From the NCBI GenBank assembly GCA_033065855.1, contig JAVXUO010001968.1, positions 1 to 64,000 of the forward strand: a DNA stretch of 64,000 nt, read 5' to 3'. Of the stretch, positions 46,590 to 58,200 are shown piece by piece. The translations under genes and the position numbers were made by a program. Under the pieces are notes generated by a model. It had not been told where the DNA came from and searched no databases. It saw only the letters and a program-made list of their open reading frames with translations. Positions within the stretch are counted from its first letter, which is position 1, and every line of letters starts with the position of its first letter. The DNA comes from Escallonia rubra. Taxonomy: Eukaryota > Streptophyta > Magnoliopsida > Escalloniales > Escalloniaceae.

Positions 46590-46898
46590 ATGCATGAAAG
46601 TGAATTACCAGACCTTGAGCCAGAATGTCCAAAGATACCCTTATTAGCTAGAATACCCAATGCTGAAATAGTGCCCCCATCCAGTGCAGAAGCAACAGCC
46701 CTCCTTGCTGAGGGAACACTTCAAGCATGGGAGAAAATGAGGGGAGGAGCTAATAAGTTGATGAAGATTTACCCAGTGCAGGTTTGTGGCTATTGTCCAG
46801 AGGTTCACGTGGGCCCTTCTGGTCACAAAGCACAGAATTGTGGGGCCCACAAACACCAGCAGCAGAATGGTAGGCACCGCACCCATGCAGGTTTGTAG
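46590..46898 (+). pseudogene. APO-family organelle protein fragment
   Basis: The frame reads ARIPNAEIVPPSSAEATALL, then LAEGTLQAWEKMRGGANKLM, then CGYCPEVHVGPSGHKAQNC and GAHKHQQQNG. This is the second half of a plant APO domain (APO1/APO2 type, Cys/His zinc-binding RNA-associated proteins of plastids and mitochondria). The metal ligands CxxC, His and Cys are kept. After HQQQNG the family continues GQHGW, but here the sequence turns into repetitive DNA, so the fragment is cut. Upstream in-frame sequence from the ATG does not look like the family. Probably a gene piece carried by an element or left by a deletion. Confidence 0.75.
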
Positions 46899-46935
46899 GC
46901 ACCGCGCCCATGCGTCACAATCATGTTACATGCTT

Positions 46936-47265
46936 TCGGGATGGGCTCACAACCTTATAGCCATCGCTGTCTCAATCACCAGGGGGCTTCAGCCCTCGTA
47001 CCGGGATGGGCTCACTACCTTATAGCCATCGCCGTCTCAATTACAAGGGGGGGCTTCGGCCCTCGTACCGGGATGTGCTCACAACCTTATAGCCATTGCC
47101 ATCTCAATCACAAGGGGGGCTTCGACCCTCGTACCTGGATGGGCTCACGACCTTATAGCTATCGCCGTCTCAATCACCAGGGGGGCTTCAGCCCTCGTAC
47201 CGGGATGGGCTCATAACCTTATAGCCATCTCCGTCTCAATCACGGGGGGCTCTGGCACGAGGACC
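46936..47265. repeat. Minisatellite, five units of 65-67 bp
   Basis: Units share GGGATGGGCTCAC, CCTTATAGCCATCGCC, GTCTCAATCAC and GGGGGGCTTC...CCCTCGTACC, with ATGGG or ATGTG at 46941, 47006, 47073, 47139 and 47205. GC-rich, unlike its surroundings. The five tandem repeats also produce a repetitive open frame at 46923-47216, which I do not regard as a gene. Confidence 0.92.
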
Positions 47266-47838
47266 CCTTGTAGCGGACTCTGAGCACTGAGCTGTGACTG
47301 TCTCCACTCATGTTACTGTCGATCATCGACACCACCAGGACAATGACCCACGGGTCACTCCTGGACGGGAGCAGGTCCTCGGAGGGCATCGCGCCTAGTT
47401 CGCCTGGCAGTTGGCTACAAGGGTAACCCTCACCGCTGTCAGGTTCTCCGCGCGTCTCTTGACGTACCTCGTGGGATTTAGCAAGGGCTTGGGTCGGTGG
47501 ATGGGGCAACAGGCTTACTCTGATCATACTACCGCGGTGTGGTCAGTCTTCTTAGACAGGTAGAGCGACGTTGTGCGAGGCAGGCAACGTGAATTTAGGA
47601 ACCGGTAGTCCAACGGAGAATCGATATTTTGGGACCCCCTGGTGACGTGTTACTCTCAGGGGACGACATGTGGCACTTTATGACATAAGCACACTGTCCT
47701 ATAAATAGTGAACTTTACAACTCAAAAAAGGACTTATTCTTCATTCTCACAAAATCACTTTCTCACTCTAGAACTTGGGAGCTCTTGGATTCTAGTGAGA
47801 GAAAGACAAATTGGACATAATTTTAGACCGTAACATTG
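47266..47838 (+). mobile_element. LTR-like segment (probable LTR retrotransposon debris)
   Basis: The GC-rich segment is followed by CCTATAAATAGTG at 47698, a transcribed-leader-like T/C-rich tract, and CCGTAACATTGGACCCC at about 47830, which resembles an LTR end (ACA) followed by a primer-binding site. No coding region in the same orientation follows. Superfamily is unclear; the layout fits Ty3-type elements. Confidence 0.4.
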
Positions 47839-47917
47839 GACCCCGACTAGGACCCTGACTTGGACTGTCGACTGTTGGCCCTGTTCGTCTCAACCTTGCT
47901 TTCGTAGCACTTTCCAC

Positions 47918-48000
47918 TTGTCACGACCTATTTGGGAAGCCTTGCTCTCTGCCCTTACTCCATCCTCACTGTCTCTCACTTTGCATACTTGGAAGCTGAC
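47918..48000. other. Short junction region
   Basis: Lies between the plus-strand LTR-like segment and the minus-strand copia fragment. Nothing recognised. Confidence 0.3.
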
Positions 48001-48960
48001 TCAGACTGCAGCCTTTGTGGCACCTCCACGTAAGTACGAACCCACTTTCCTTGGCATCACGTGTTTACCAGATATTGTGTCTCTGTATGAGAGCAGCGCA
48101 GTTGACTCCAACAGTGGCAAGCGATCTACAGCCACACTCTTTTGCTTCTCTTCTTGGGCCGTGATGGCGTAGGCCCGGCCCAAAGTTGGCAAAGGGTCTA
48201 TGCTCAAAACTTGTGACCGTACTATGCCGAAGCTTTCATCTAGGCCCATGAGAAAATCAAAGACTTTCTCTTCTTCTTGCATGGATTGCATTTTCTTTGT
48301 AACCCCGCAAGTGCATCTACAAGTGCAAGTAGGTACAGGGTTGAGTGGCTGTAACTCATTCCAGACTGCCTTCAGTCTCCTATAATAAGTTGATATGGGA
48401 GCCTTTTCTTGTTGTAATAGTGCGATCGCACGCTTCAACTCGTACACTCTTGGCGCCAATCCTTGTGTGAACTGTTCGCCATTTTCTTTGAGAGGATTTG
48501 TGATGAAAAGTAATCCTGGATGATCAGAAGCAGACAAACAGTATGGAGATTTGGGATCAATTGTGGCATTCTGATATGCTGCCACAACTGGTACCAAACC
48601 CTCATTAATCTGGTTTGCATTTACTTCCGCCATACCTATGAATGATATTATAGCAAGGATATCAGCCTTGCACTGATACCATGAAGAATTTGAGAATTCT
48701 CTTGGATGATTTTATTCAACTGAAAGGTGCAGTATTTATAGTACAAGATATTAATGCTGATTGCTAAACTTAGGGATCCTACCTAAATTAGATCATTTGA
48801 CCTACCAAAATTAGATAAGTTCCTACCTAAATTAGATCATTTGACCTACCAAAATTATATAAGTTGACCTACCTAAAATAACATAATTTGACTTTGTACA
48901 TAATGATACAATATTTGATTTCCCATTAATCATGGACTAGAATATATGTTCCATGATTCA
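48001..48960 (-). mobile_element. Copia-type fragment, 5' LTR part and gag (minus strand)
   Basis: A 210-codon frame (48633 down to 48001) reads SASDHPGLLF, then RVYELKRAIALLQQEKAPIS, TYYRRLKAVWNELQPLNP, CTCG, EEEKVFDFLMGLDESFG and QVLSIDPLPTLGRAYAIT. This is the gag of the plant copia group that starts with PYxLxxSDHPG. About 70-80 residues normally between the SDHPG part and YELKR are missing, with no frame break. Upstream on the minus strand, CATGGTATCAGTGCAAGG (about 48685-48668) is a Met-tRNA-like primer site, and the adjoining sequence to about 48960 looks like the LTR. Pol and the other LTR are absent. Confidence 0.75.
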
Positions 48961-50878
48961 TGGAATTTGTTTTTCCTCCATTATCTTGCATGTAGTTGCT
49001 TTTGAGAATTCCGTTGTGGTACAAACCAAGATAAAGGAGAAAATTGCTTGGAACTTAACAAATTGCGTCTCTGTGTTCTCCATTTTAGTAAAGGAGATGT
49101 CTGCCAAAGCAGTCGGAAAGACAAGCAAGCAGCCTTATTATGCTTTCTTCACTGCTTGAAGAGGCAATATGTAAGCCACACTGATAATTGAGTTAGCATT
49201 TACTATAAGAATTATTGGTGGCTTTTCGCAGCCCTCTTCAATCATGTGCCAGTTAGTAAGTGTCTTTAACCCAGAGAACATGTATGGCCAAAGGAGTTTG
49301 AGGTGTTTTCATGCGCATTGAAACTTTAAACAAAAACAGTTATATTTCCTTCCTTTTTTTCTTGAAAGCAGTTTTACTTCCTTGATGGTTGATTGAGCAT
49401 TATCTCTTTTCGTTAGCCAAACCGGCCTTTTTTTCTCCTTCCCCGTAGAAAGATAACCCCCTTCCTCTATCATCCAAAACTATGCTTTGGCTGGGTTGGA
49501 TGAGTACAAAACTACCTATATGATTGTGTTTTGTGTTGGGGATTTGGAGGTAGGGGTTGGGGTTGTGGAGGTAAGGACTTGGGTTAAGAGGTGGATCTAG
49601 TGGCGGTGCACTTCCACTGCCGGCGGTGTAGCGGAAGAATATTGGTCGTAGGACGTGACCTAGCCATTCATTAATAGGGCGTAAGAGCCGCTGATTCACA
49701 TACTTACCAATGGCAAAGATTCACCCCATACATTTACATCTTATACTTATACGTTTAATATGTTGGAAATAAGTTGTGCTAAAATGCTGGGATGTAATAT
49801 ATTTGCTTGGAGATGATTGTCAAAGAGTTCTTAAAAAGCAAGTAATAAGACTGCGTCCATGCACGAGAATCATTCCTTAGGACTCTGCAAAAAAAATCTC
49901 ATGTTCTAGTATGCATGCCTGAAATGACTGCAATTCTTGTCTCATTTATATCTATAGATTGGCATGTTAGTTTTCATATTAGTCTTGTTCAGTGCGACGG
50001 GAAGGTTTTGTAATCTGTGAACTACATGACCTGCATGCCCATATGATTCGTTATGGAACAATTGAGCTTTTGCTCTATTAATTTGAGTAGCTTTAACTTC
50101 ACATAACTACCAATGGCGAAGATTTGCCACTTCCCTACGCCCTCTAATCACTGTCCCAATGGTCCTGTGACTTGCCTCTGATACCTTACATTTTGAGGTA
50201 GCATGGGCCTGACACACCTTTCGAACCAATCCAAAGACCAGCCATATATAGATTTAGTCACTACATTCAAGGCGAATCTTTTGTATTGAGGCCTATGGAT
50301 AAAGGAAACTCTGATACACATTTTGAGGTAGCATGGGCCTGACACACCTTTTGAACCACTAGCCATGTAACACCCTGAATCGTGATATGTCTAGCCGGTT
50401 AGTTTATTATCTAGGCGACAACTTTTATACGCGAGATTTAACGTCGATTTCCATTAGTGAAATTTTATCGGCAACCTTTAGTGACAAATTTTTTGAAACC
50501 ATCAGTTATAGCTTAATGATAGCAGGTATAAGTGATATCAATTTAGGTCTTCAGTGACAATTAGCGTTAATGTTATTTTTAGAAACTTTTAGTGACAAAT
50601 ATATTTTTTGCATCGATATTTTAATTAACAATTCTTTGAGCGACGATTAGATAGCGGGATTATCTAACAAACCCATTAAAAAATTTCTAACACACAAACT
50701 ATAGCAAATAAGTTAATTTGGACCTATTTATAACAAGAGAAAGTAGCGGGTACAATTTAAAATGACTAACGGAAGTTTAGGGGCTTTTTGGTAGTTGTCC
50801 AATTTAAGGTTTTATATAAGTGTATCTTTGTAGAGGCAGCCGTCCAAGCACTTTTTATTCTTCTGATATACATATACG

Positions 50879-50880
<2 letters not shown>
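48961..50880. other. Gene-free stretch with a local duplication
   Basis: Mostly unremarkable. A segment with TTTTGAGGTAGCATGGGCCT occurs at about 50197 and 50319 and continues into ACACACCTTT both times, a local duplication of some 40 bp. Open frames at 49400-49699 and 50148-50366 (minus) are unsupported. Confidence 0.4.

Positions 50881-50928
<48 letters not shown>
50881..50928. repeat. Microsatellite (AG)24
   Basis: A perfect AG run of 48 bases. Confidence 0.98.
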
Positions 50929-50935
<7 letters not shown>

Positions 50936-50970
50936 GGGGCTGAAATCATATAAAAAAAAATACTCTGGCG

Positions 50971-52211
50971 TCACAGTTTTAAATGCTTGTAGGTTACGCG
51001 TCACAGGCTGTCGTTTAAAATATAGAGACATGCAATACACTTTGTACAAGTTATTATAAAGACTAGCTCAGAATCCCGTGCCAAGCACGGGACTGTTTAT
51101 TAACATTAACTTATTTTAGTAGTTTTAAAATGCACAATTTTATTATTTTATTATGGTTATTTCATCAAAGATAGCTATTTTAATTTTTTATCTTGAACTC
51201 GCTTGTAATAAATAAATTAATATTTATGGTGAAAAACAATGTCCTTGTGCATATTTGTTAATTCTGATTTGGTAACTATGTAGATGAACAAAAATTAAAA
51301 GTTCATTTAGTAAACAAAAAAGAAAAAGTAAATTCTCTACTGATAAAAATATGCGGAGAACATATTGAGATCAATTTGCTATTGCTCAAGACATTTTTAT
51401 TATTTTCTAAGAACTTTTTAAATATAATTTGTACCTTGAATGCGTTACCCATAATGTTAATTACATATTAGTTTAATTTTGATAGAGAAAATTTTGGTCA
51501 ATATATTTGTTTATAGCATAGACTAATTAAGTAAGGATGATGTGCCACTTTCAAAAGCAAATGTAATCCACCAACAAAGTATACAAAGAATATAGTAATC
51601 ATTGCATGATGTAATTATATACAGTTTAACTAACATGACTACATAGGATAGCTCAAAAACCTCGTAGTAAGGAAATTGTTGAATAAAATTTAACCAAGAT
51701 TTCACAAAGCATACAATAAGCATACTTACTAAGTAAGATTTATCTTAAGAGATAATAAAGTTTTTAATCTAAGTTTTAATTTACATTCATCACAACATAA
51801 CTAATATCTTTTTAGATTTTATATGCAATTATATTCAAAAGTATAAAAGTTAACATAAAATCATAAATGGTATAATGCTAATATAGAATTTAGAATGCTT
51901 AAGAGTTTAATTACTCACAATAAAAGTACCATAGAAAAAAATTGGTTCAAAACTTTTCCAACATAAAATTAGTTGAATTTAAGAAATTCTCACCTAATTA
52001 ATGTTTTAAATTTACACTATTTATTTAATTTATCTCATATAGAATCTGCATATTATGGTAAATATGCATTTAACTATTGCGACTAAGCAGGATAGCACAA
52101 AACCTTAGAGTAAGGAAATTATTGACCAAAACCTTTAACCAACATATTTAGTTATCTTCATATTTGAATTTACAGGAAACTTAGATAAGAATTTGAAATA
52201 GTACCTATTTT
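50971..52211 (-). repeat. Helitron-like repeat, family 3, copy 2 (minus orientation)
   Basis: Colinear with 9597-11152 but without the 305-bp insert. On the minus strand the terminus is ideal: a perfect CCCGTGCTTGGCACGGG hairpin (51091-51075), ATTCTGAG and CTAG (51066-51063), then T. No coding frames. Similarity to the first copy stops at about 52211. Confidence 0.65.
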
Positions 52212-53640
52212 TTCTTATTAAATATTTTAAGTAATTTTTGTTTTACAGGTTAATATTTCATGCCAGAGAGCTTTCGATATATAATATTTAAATAAAGTCA
52301 TAATAGTTTACTATATTGGCTAGAATATTTTGAATGTTTCGAATTGTTTTTTCGAATTACATATGGCTTATTATTTAAATGTTTACTATATTTGCCGATT
52401 TAATTAATTGCAAAATTAAGAATCCCGTTCAAAATAATGTTTGGAGATCTTTAGCAACATTAATATGTTTAAGCTTAGTTTTTATAACTCTTATTATATT
52501 AGAAATACAATGCAAAGACATGTCATGAGCTATAATTGCATTTTCTGTCCTTAGTTATTAGATATTATAATTTGGGATCCTGAATCTAGCTTGAGTAAAT
52601 TAATAAAATATTTTAAAAAGTTACAAAAAGTTTATCAATTCATACCACATTCAAGAAACAAAAAGAGATTATCTTATACTTTTGTTAAAACTATAATTGT
52701 TAGTAAGAAATTTTTAATACTTTATTTGTAAAAGTTTCAAGTAATTTGTCAAGACTATATTATTATTTAGCTATTTTAGTGGTTCAACATGTAACATCTC
52801 AAAACCAAGTCTCTTAGTATCAAAAGTTAGGTTAAGAGTTCTTAATCTTTGGAATCGTAAATGTCAAACTCTGTTCTTATCTCTTTCATGAATCATTGCT
52901 TCAAGAAATCACCAATTTATTAAGATACAAACATGATATCCAGTAGAATATTTTTTCGTCTCATACACTTCTAAAATTATAATCTTGTTAATTAAATGGT
53001 AATGCAATTGTTGCAGAATATTTGTTAGGTATATATGTTTGCTTTAGTTCCTCTTAACTGTAAGTTTAAAGAATAATGAGTAGATTGTGTTAAAGTGCCA
53101 TTGCTAGATTTTTACATTCTTTAAGCTTTTTTTTTTACACAATCAGGCGATTCTGTAACACAATTTACTCATTCTTTTTTCAACTTAGAGTTCAAAGGAA
53201 CCAAAGCAAACATATATGCGTATGCAAATATTACGCAAGAATTGCATAACAATCTAATCAAGGTTTTAATAGTCAAAATAAGGCTAATACGTAAATATAT
53301 CTGTAGCATAGAGTTTAAATGTTTTACAATTGATATTTATAAGGTTTACAAATATCGCGACAATTATACCATGAATTTTTTAACAATAAATCGTAATAAA
53401 GAGTTTGATTTGTTTTCTAAATTCTTATATATGGGATATAACCAGTTTAGTGGTCGTGAGGTCTTATTTAAAAATGCTGACTTATAATTCGTTTATTAAA
53501 TCTATATATCACATTATTAAAGATGATTATCTTATGTATGTTACATGTGTTATATATATATATAATGATAGAACATTTGACTTAATTAGAACGTTATTTT
53601 TCCCCTTCTAGATCTAATATGTTATTTTCATCTTTTTTCA
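52212..53640. other. AT-rich gene-free stretch
   Basis: No protein family recognised. The two overlapping short frames at 53242-53611 are what very AT-rich DNA gives by chance. Confidence 0.4.
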
Positions 53641-55037
53641 ATATACGAATTTTTATATTCACATTAAAGAGTAATTTTAAAAATACAATAGTTAAAATTA
53701 AGTCATAATAAGTTAGTGTATGGATTAGGTTGAGTTTTAAAATTTTTAGAATTAAATTTTAAATTATACAACCCTTATTATTCTTGCAAAAATAATCAAA
53801 TTTAAATTGAAATGCACTTATCAGTAATTTTGAAAATACAATAGTTAAAATTAAGTCATAATAAGTTAGTGTATGAATTAGCTTGAGTTCTAAAATATTT
53901 AGAATTAAATTTTAAATTGTACAACCCTTATCATTCTTGCAAAATTAATCAAATTTAAATTGAAAGGCACCTATCAAAATTACGTTTAGATCAATTTTTT
54001 CCTAAGTCTTGTAAGTTATTTAATCTTAATTGTAACATTAAATTTTTTTTCTACAGCAAAAGTATAATTTTCGTTTTTTATATATATGAGTTTTTATATT
54101 CATGTTAGAAAGTAGTTTTAAAGATACAATAGTCAATGTTAAGTCCTAATAAGTTAATATAATGATAAGGTTAAGTTTTAGAATGATTAGAATTAGTTTT
54201 GAATTTTAAGGACATAGTTGTTAGAAATAAGCCTTAATAGATTAGTATATTGATTATGTAGAATTTTGGAATGATTGATCATGTTTTTTATTCTAAATCT
54301 CATAAGTTCTTTTTTGGGTCTATGAATTTTAATTTTCATATTAGAAAACACTTTTAAGGACATAATTTTCAAAATTAAGTCTTAATAGATTAGTATATTG
54401 ATTAGGTAGAGTTTTAGAATGATTAGAATTAGTTTTTAAATTAATTTTTTCTTCTAAATCAAAATTATTGTTTTCGTTTTTTATATATATGCGTTATCAT
54501 ATTCATATTAGATAGTAGATTTAAATATATAATAGTCAATATTAACTCCTAATAAGTTAGTATAATGATATGGTAGAGTTTTAGAATGATTAAAATTATT
54601 CTTTGAATTTTAAGGACATAATTTTCAAAAAGAAGTCTTAATAGATTAGTATGTTGATTAGCTAGGTTGAGTTTTAGAATGATTAAAATTACTTTCAAAT
54701 TAAAAAAGACTTACTTATATAAAAGTTAATTAATCTTAAAATAAGAATCTAATGACGTGTCATATAAAGAAGCGATGATGTGTCGCGCAAAGAAGCTATC
54801 AATGTCTTTCTCGCTTCGCTTATTATATATTATATAGATATAGATAATTATAAAAAAGAAGTCTTAATAGATTAGTATGTTGATTAGCTAGGTTGAGTTT
54901 TAGAATGATTAAAATTACATTTAAATGAAAAAAGACTTACTTATATAATGACGTGTCATATAAAAAAGTGATGATGTGTCGCGCAAAGAAGCTATCAATG
55001 TCTTTCTCGCTTCGCTTATTATATATTATATAGATAA
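53640..55037. repeat. Degenerate tandem repeats ending in a roughly 215-bp direct duplication
   Basis: Units share AAGTC(A/T)TAATA, GTTTTAGAATGATTAGAATT and TTTTTATATTCAT with spacing of about 130-250 bp. The last two units, 54627-54842 and 54851-55037, are close copies, both ending TCTTTCTCGCTTCGCTTATT followed by ATATATTATATAGATA. Related units recur at 60780-62007 and 63160-64000. Confidence 0.75.
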
Positions 55038-55331
55038 GTCATCCCCGCATTTAGACAAAGAAAGAAAAACATAACCTTGAAACCGAGTTCACCAAGACAA
55101 ACACAAAATTTTATCTCGCATGTAAATGTTAATGATGCTAGTCTCACTTTTACATGATAACTCCATTTTACATGTAAATGATAACTCCATTTTACATGTA
55201 AATGTTAATGATGCTAGTCTCACTTTTAGTCCGAATTTGGCACTTGATTAAGATTCTCACATACATGCAGATCAAACATATTCTTTGATGATTAACAAAA
55301 TTTTAATGTGCTTTGCTTTCAAACGTATTAG
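55038..55331. other. Flank upstream of the gene 5 relic
   Basis: A short direct repeat (AATGTTAATGATGCTAGTCT at 55126 and 55199) is present. The end (CGTATTAG) acts as the acceptor of the gene 5 exon 2. Confidence 0.5.
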
Positions 55332-55925
55332 GTGGTGGATAAAATGTCAAAAATCCGTCCACTGATAACAATAGGACCCACAATTCCATCTTTCTACTTG
55401 GAGAATCGGCTCGAAGATGACAACGATTTTGGGCTCAATCTCTTCAGCTTATCAGACCCATCAATTTGCACCAACTGGCTAAGTAGTAAGCCAAAAGGGT
55501 CCGTTGTGTATGTGTCATTCGGTAGCATGGCCAAACTAGGAGAAAAACAAATGGAAGAACTTGCATGCAGATTAAAGGGAAGCAATCATTACTTCTTATG
55601 GGTGGTAAGAACTTTCGAGGAAGAAAAGCTCCCAAAAAAGTTCATGGAGGAGACTTATGAGAAAGGCTTGTTAGTGAAATGGAGTCCACAGTTGGAAGTG
55701 CTATCGAGCGATGGGGTAGAATGATTTATCTCGCATGGTGGGTGGAATTCTACGATTGAAGCATTAAGTTTGGGAGTACCAATGCTACCAATGGTTGTAA
55801 TGCCGCAGTGGACAGATCAAACGACGAATGCGAAGCTTGTTCAGGATATTTGGAAGGTGGGAGTTAGGGTTAAGGTTGATGAGAATGGACTTGTGGGAAG
55901 AGAAGTTAAGGTGGGTTTACGCTAA
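55332..55925 (+). pseudogene. Divergent UGT74-like exon 2 relic, gene 5
   Basis: Follows TATTAG as expected for a UGT exon 2 and reads VVDKMSKIRP, GPTIPSFYLENRLEDDNDFG, KGSVVYVSFGSMAKLGEKQM. In the PSPG box the Gly before Cys/Phe is replaced by a stop (TGA, 55722-55724), the usual THCGWNS is SHGGWNS, and there are three extra residues before MPQWTDQ. Reading past the stop, homology continues to [16 protein letters not shown] and ends at TAA (55923), so about 50 C-terminal residues are lost. It differs much more from genes 1-4 than they do among themselves. No exon 1 precedes it. Confidence 0.88.
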
Positions 55926-57316
55926 TGAACTGCAACCAAAACGCGTAAATAATAAAAAAAAATACCCTAAGTAATTGGCTATCGACTTGTTCATAGCGCG
56001 CCTCTGGGGCTTTATGTGATAGAACTAGTCGAAATTCTCTAAGATCTTGTTCAACTTTAATTTGGTCAAAACGTAATACCATAATTTAAAACTTTTCTTC
56101 ATGAAAGAAATAAGAATTAAAAACAAGTGCCGCTGATAAAGATGATTCTAAGGCCAAAAATGAAAAGAAAAGGACAGGAAAATAGACCCAAAAAAATTTT
56201 GTTTTTCCTTTTCTGTGCAGACAATTGTATCCAGCTTTTTATTCAAGTACAACTAAATACCAGAAAACACACAACAATTCAAGCTTCCTACCCAAAATCA
56301 ATGGCTTGCAAGTTTTGTTGAACATGACAGCATGCGTCCATGCTGGTCCACTTTTGCAGAACAATTCCAAACCATTGCCATCTCCTCTCTGAACTATTGG
56401 CATGTTATATACCAGCCTTCTTGCTTTCAATTCTCATTAGTTTGAAACAAAGGAGGACGTGACCACGATGGTGTTCTGTTACGTTGTTGTTTCTTCTTTG
56501 TCACCTTCAATGCTTAGATATGCAGTGATGTCAAAAGACTCCGTTGTCTTTGTCTTTAGCAACAGCACAAATCCATTTACTAAAGGACGATGCTTTATTA
56601 AACCTCTTCTTGAAGGAACTTGAATGAAATTCTTAAGCTTGGGTTAGTAACTGTTGTTAACAAGTTGTACCTATTGAAACACAACCTTCATGTTTTTAAA
56701 AAAAATTGTAGTTCACTTCGTTACGTACTACTCAGCAGCTTGTTTTGGTCATCGTTGATAATTGCTATTGTAAGGTGGGTTTTCGACTTCGGGATTCACC
56801 CTTCTCGTTGTTGAGATTTTCTTTAACATTACCTGTCTAATAATATTAAACGATTTGAGCTCATCGCTTAGTAAGATATATCATTTTACAAATGATAAGT
56901 AAAGTCTATGATTTTTACGACCGAATCCCTTTGATAGTTCAGAGCTAAAGAAGCACAATGTAATGCGATTAAACTTTGCTACAATGTTGCAGAGAGAAAA
57001 GAGTGAATAGGTCTTGCGGATTGATTAGTTACATGGTGAAGAATGTAATCAACTATTTAGAAACACACAATTATATACACGTTATCTACCCTAAATCTCC
57101 AACATAAACAGCTACATTCAAATTTATCTTACCATATGACAACAAAGTGGGAATTCCATCAGGTTGGTTGGCATCATATCAACATGGTCCAGAGAGTTGG
57201 CACTGTCACTGCTCAATCACCACAAGCTACCAGTGTACAAATTAATATCTTCAATCCACTGATATGTTCTTCCTCCTTACTTAGCAGCATTGTGAATCAA
57301 GGGCCATAGCTAGAAA
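55926..57316. other. Gene 6 upstream region
   Basis: The left part (to 56530) duplicates 13846-14420. The right part has no gene. A possible TATA box (TTATATACAC, about 57070) lies roughly 245 bp before the gene 6 ATG, with weaker AT-rich candidates closer, so the promoter is not defined. Confidence 0.4.
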
Positions 57317-57961
57317 ATGGAGAGACGAGAGATTGCCACTAGTACCAGAACACATGTCCTGGTACTCCCTTTCCCAGCACAAGGTCACATAAACCCAATG
57401 GTACACTTCTCCAAGCGCTTAGCCTCAAAAGGCCTTAAGGTCACCCTAGTTGCCACCAATAAGTCCATGCAACCCCAGGACACCTCAATCCAGATTGAGC
57501 ATATTTCTGACTGCTTCGAGGAAGGTGGTCAGAAAACCGATAGCCTTGACGCCATGTTTGATCACTTCAGAATCGCTGTTTCGCGTGGTTTGCCGGAGCT
57601 TATTGAGAAGCAAAAGAGCTTAGGATGCCCTGTCACACTTGTTGTGTATGATTCAGTCGTGCCTTGGGTTTTAGACACAGCCCACCAGCTAGGCCTATAT
57701 GGAGCTGCATTCTTCACTCAATCTTGTGCTGTTTGTACCATTTACTACCATGAGCATCAAGGATCGTTACAAATTAATCCTAGTGAAGGGTCTTCGGTAT
57801 CAATGCCTTCAATGCCTTCACTGAGAACCAAGGACTTGCCTTCATTCATCTACGATGTGAGTTCATATCCATCTATACTAAGGCTTGTTGTGAATCAATT
57901 CTCCAATTACAAAGAAGCAGATTGGCGCTTGTTCAACACTTTTGACAAGCTCGAAGCTGAG
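57317..57961 (+). CDS. UGT74-like glycosyltransferase, gene 6, exon 1 (exon 2 not in window)
   Basis: The only type-A exon 1 here with a true ATG: MERREIATST, then THVLVLPFPAQGHINPM. The catalytic His is in GHINP (residue 24) and its partner Asp in LVVYD, followed by PWVLDTAHQLGLYGAAFFTQ and ending FNTFDKLEAE|GTATGT. It is 215 codons long with no frame damage and forms the complete acceptor-binding N-terminal domain up to the conserved intron. In the remaining 6 kb I find no matching exon 2 (no VVNWM or PSPG box), so exon 2 is either beyond the window across a long repeat-filled intron or lost. The uninterrupted frame extends to 58057, but the last residues are intron. Confidence 0.88.
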
Positions 57962-58200
57962 GTATGTTTCTCTTTCTCCCCTTCCTACCTTCTTCACCGT
58001 CAGTATAAAGCCAGATGCAAGCCAGAATCAATTCCCAATGTTTTCATGCTTTGTTAGGAAGTTTTCCGTAAAGTATATTAAATTTTCTGTTTTCGTGCCT
58101 GTTGAGTAAAAGCTACGTCGGGGATGTTCTCTCACTTATACTTCGGAAAAGATACCTCATGAAAAGGGTCGGAGTTGGGCTATATCGTCCTCATAGTAAT
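57962..58200. other. Intron-like flank of gene 6
   Basis: Starts GTATGTTTCTCTT like the introns of genes 1 and 3. The later part (AAAAGATACCTCATGA) resembles the UGT upstream region at about 700-740. Confidence 0.5.

Noticed and set aside
46936..47265. CRISPR-like regular array
   Set aside because: The units are directly adjacent 66-bp repeats without unique spacers, in plant DNA; it is a minisatellite.
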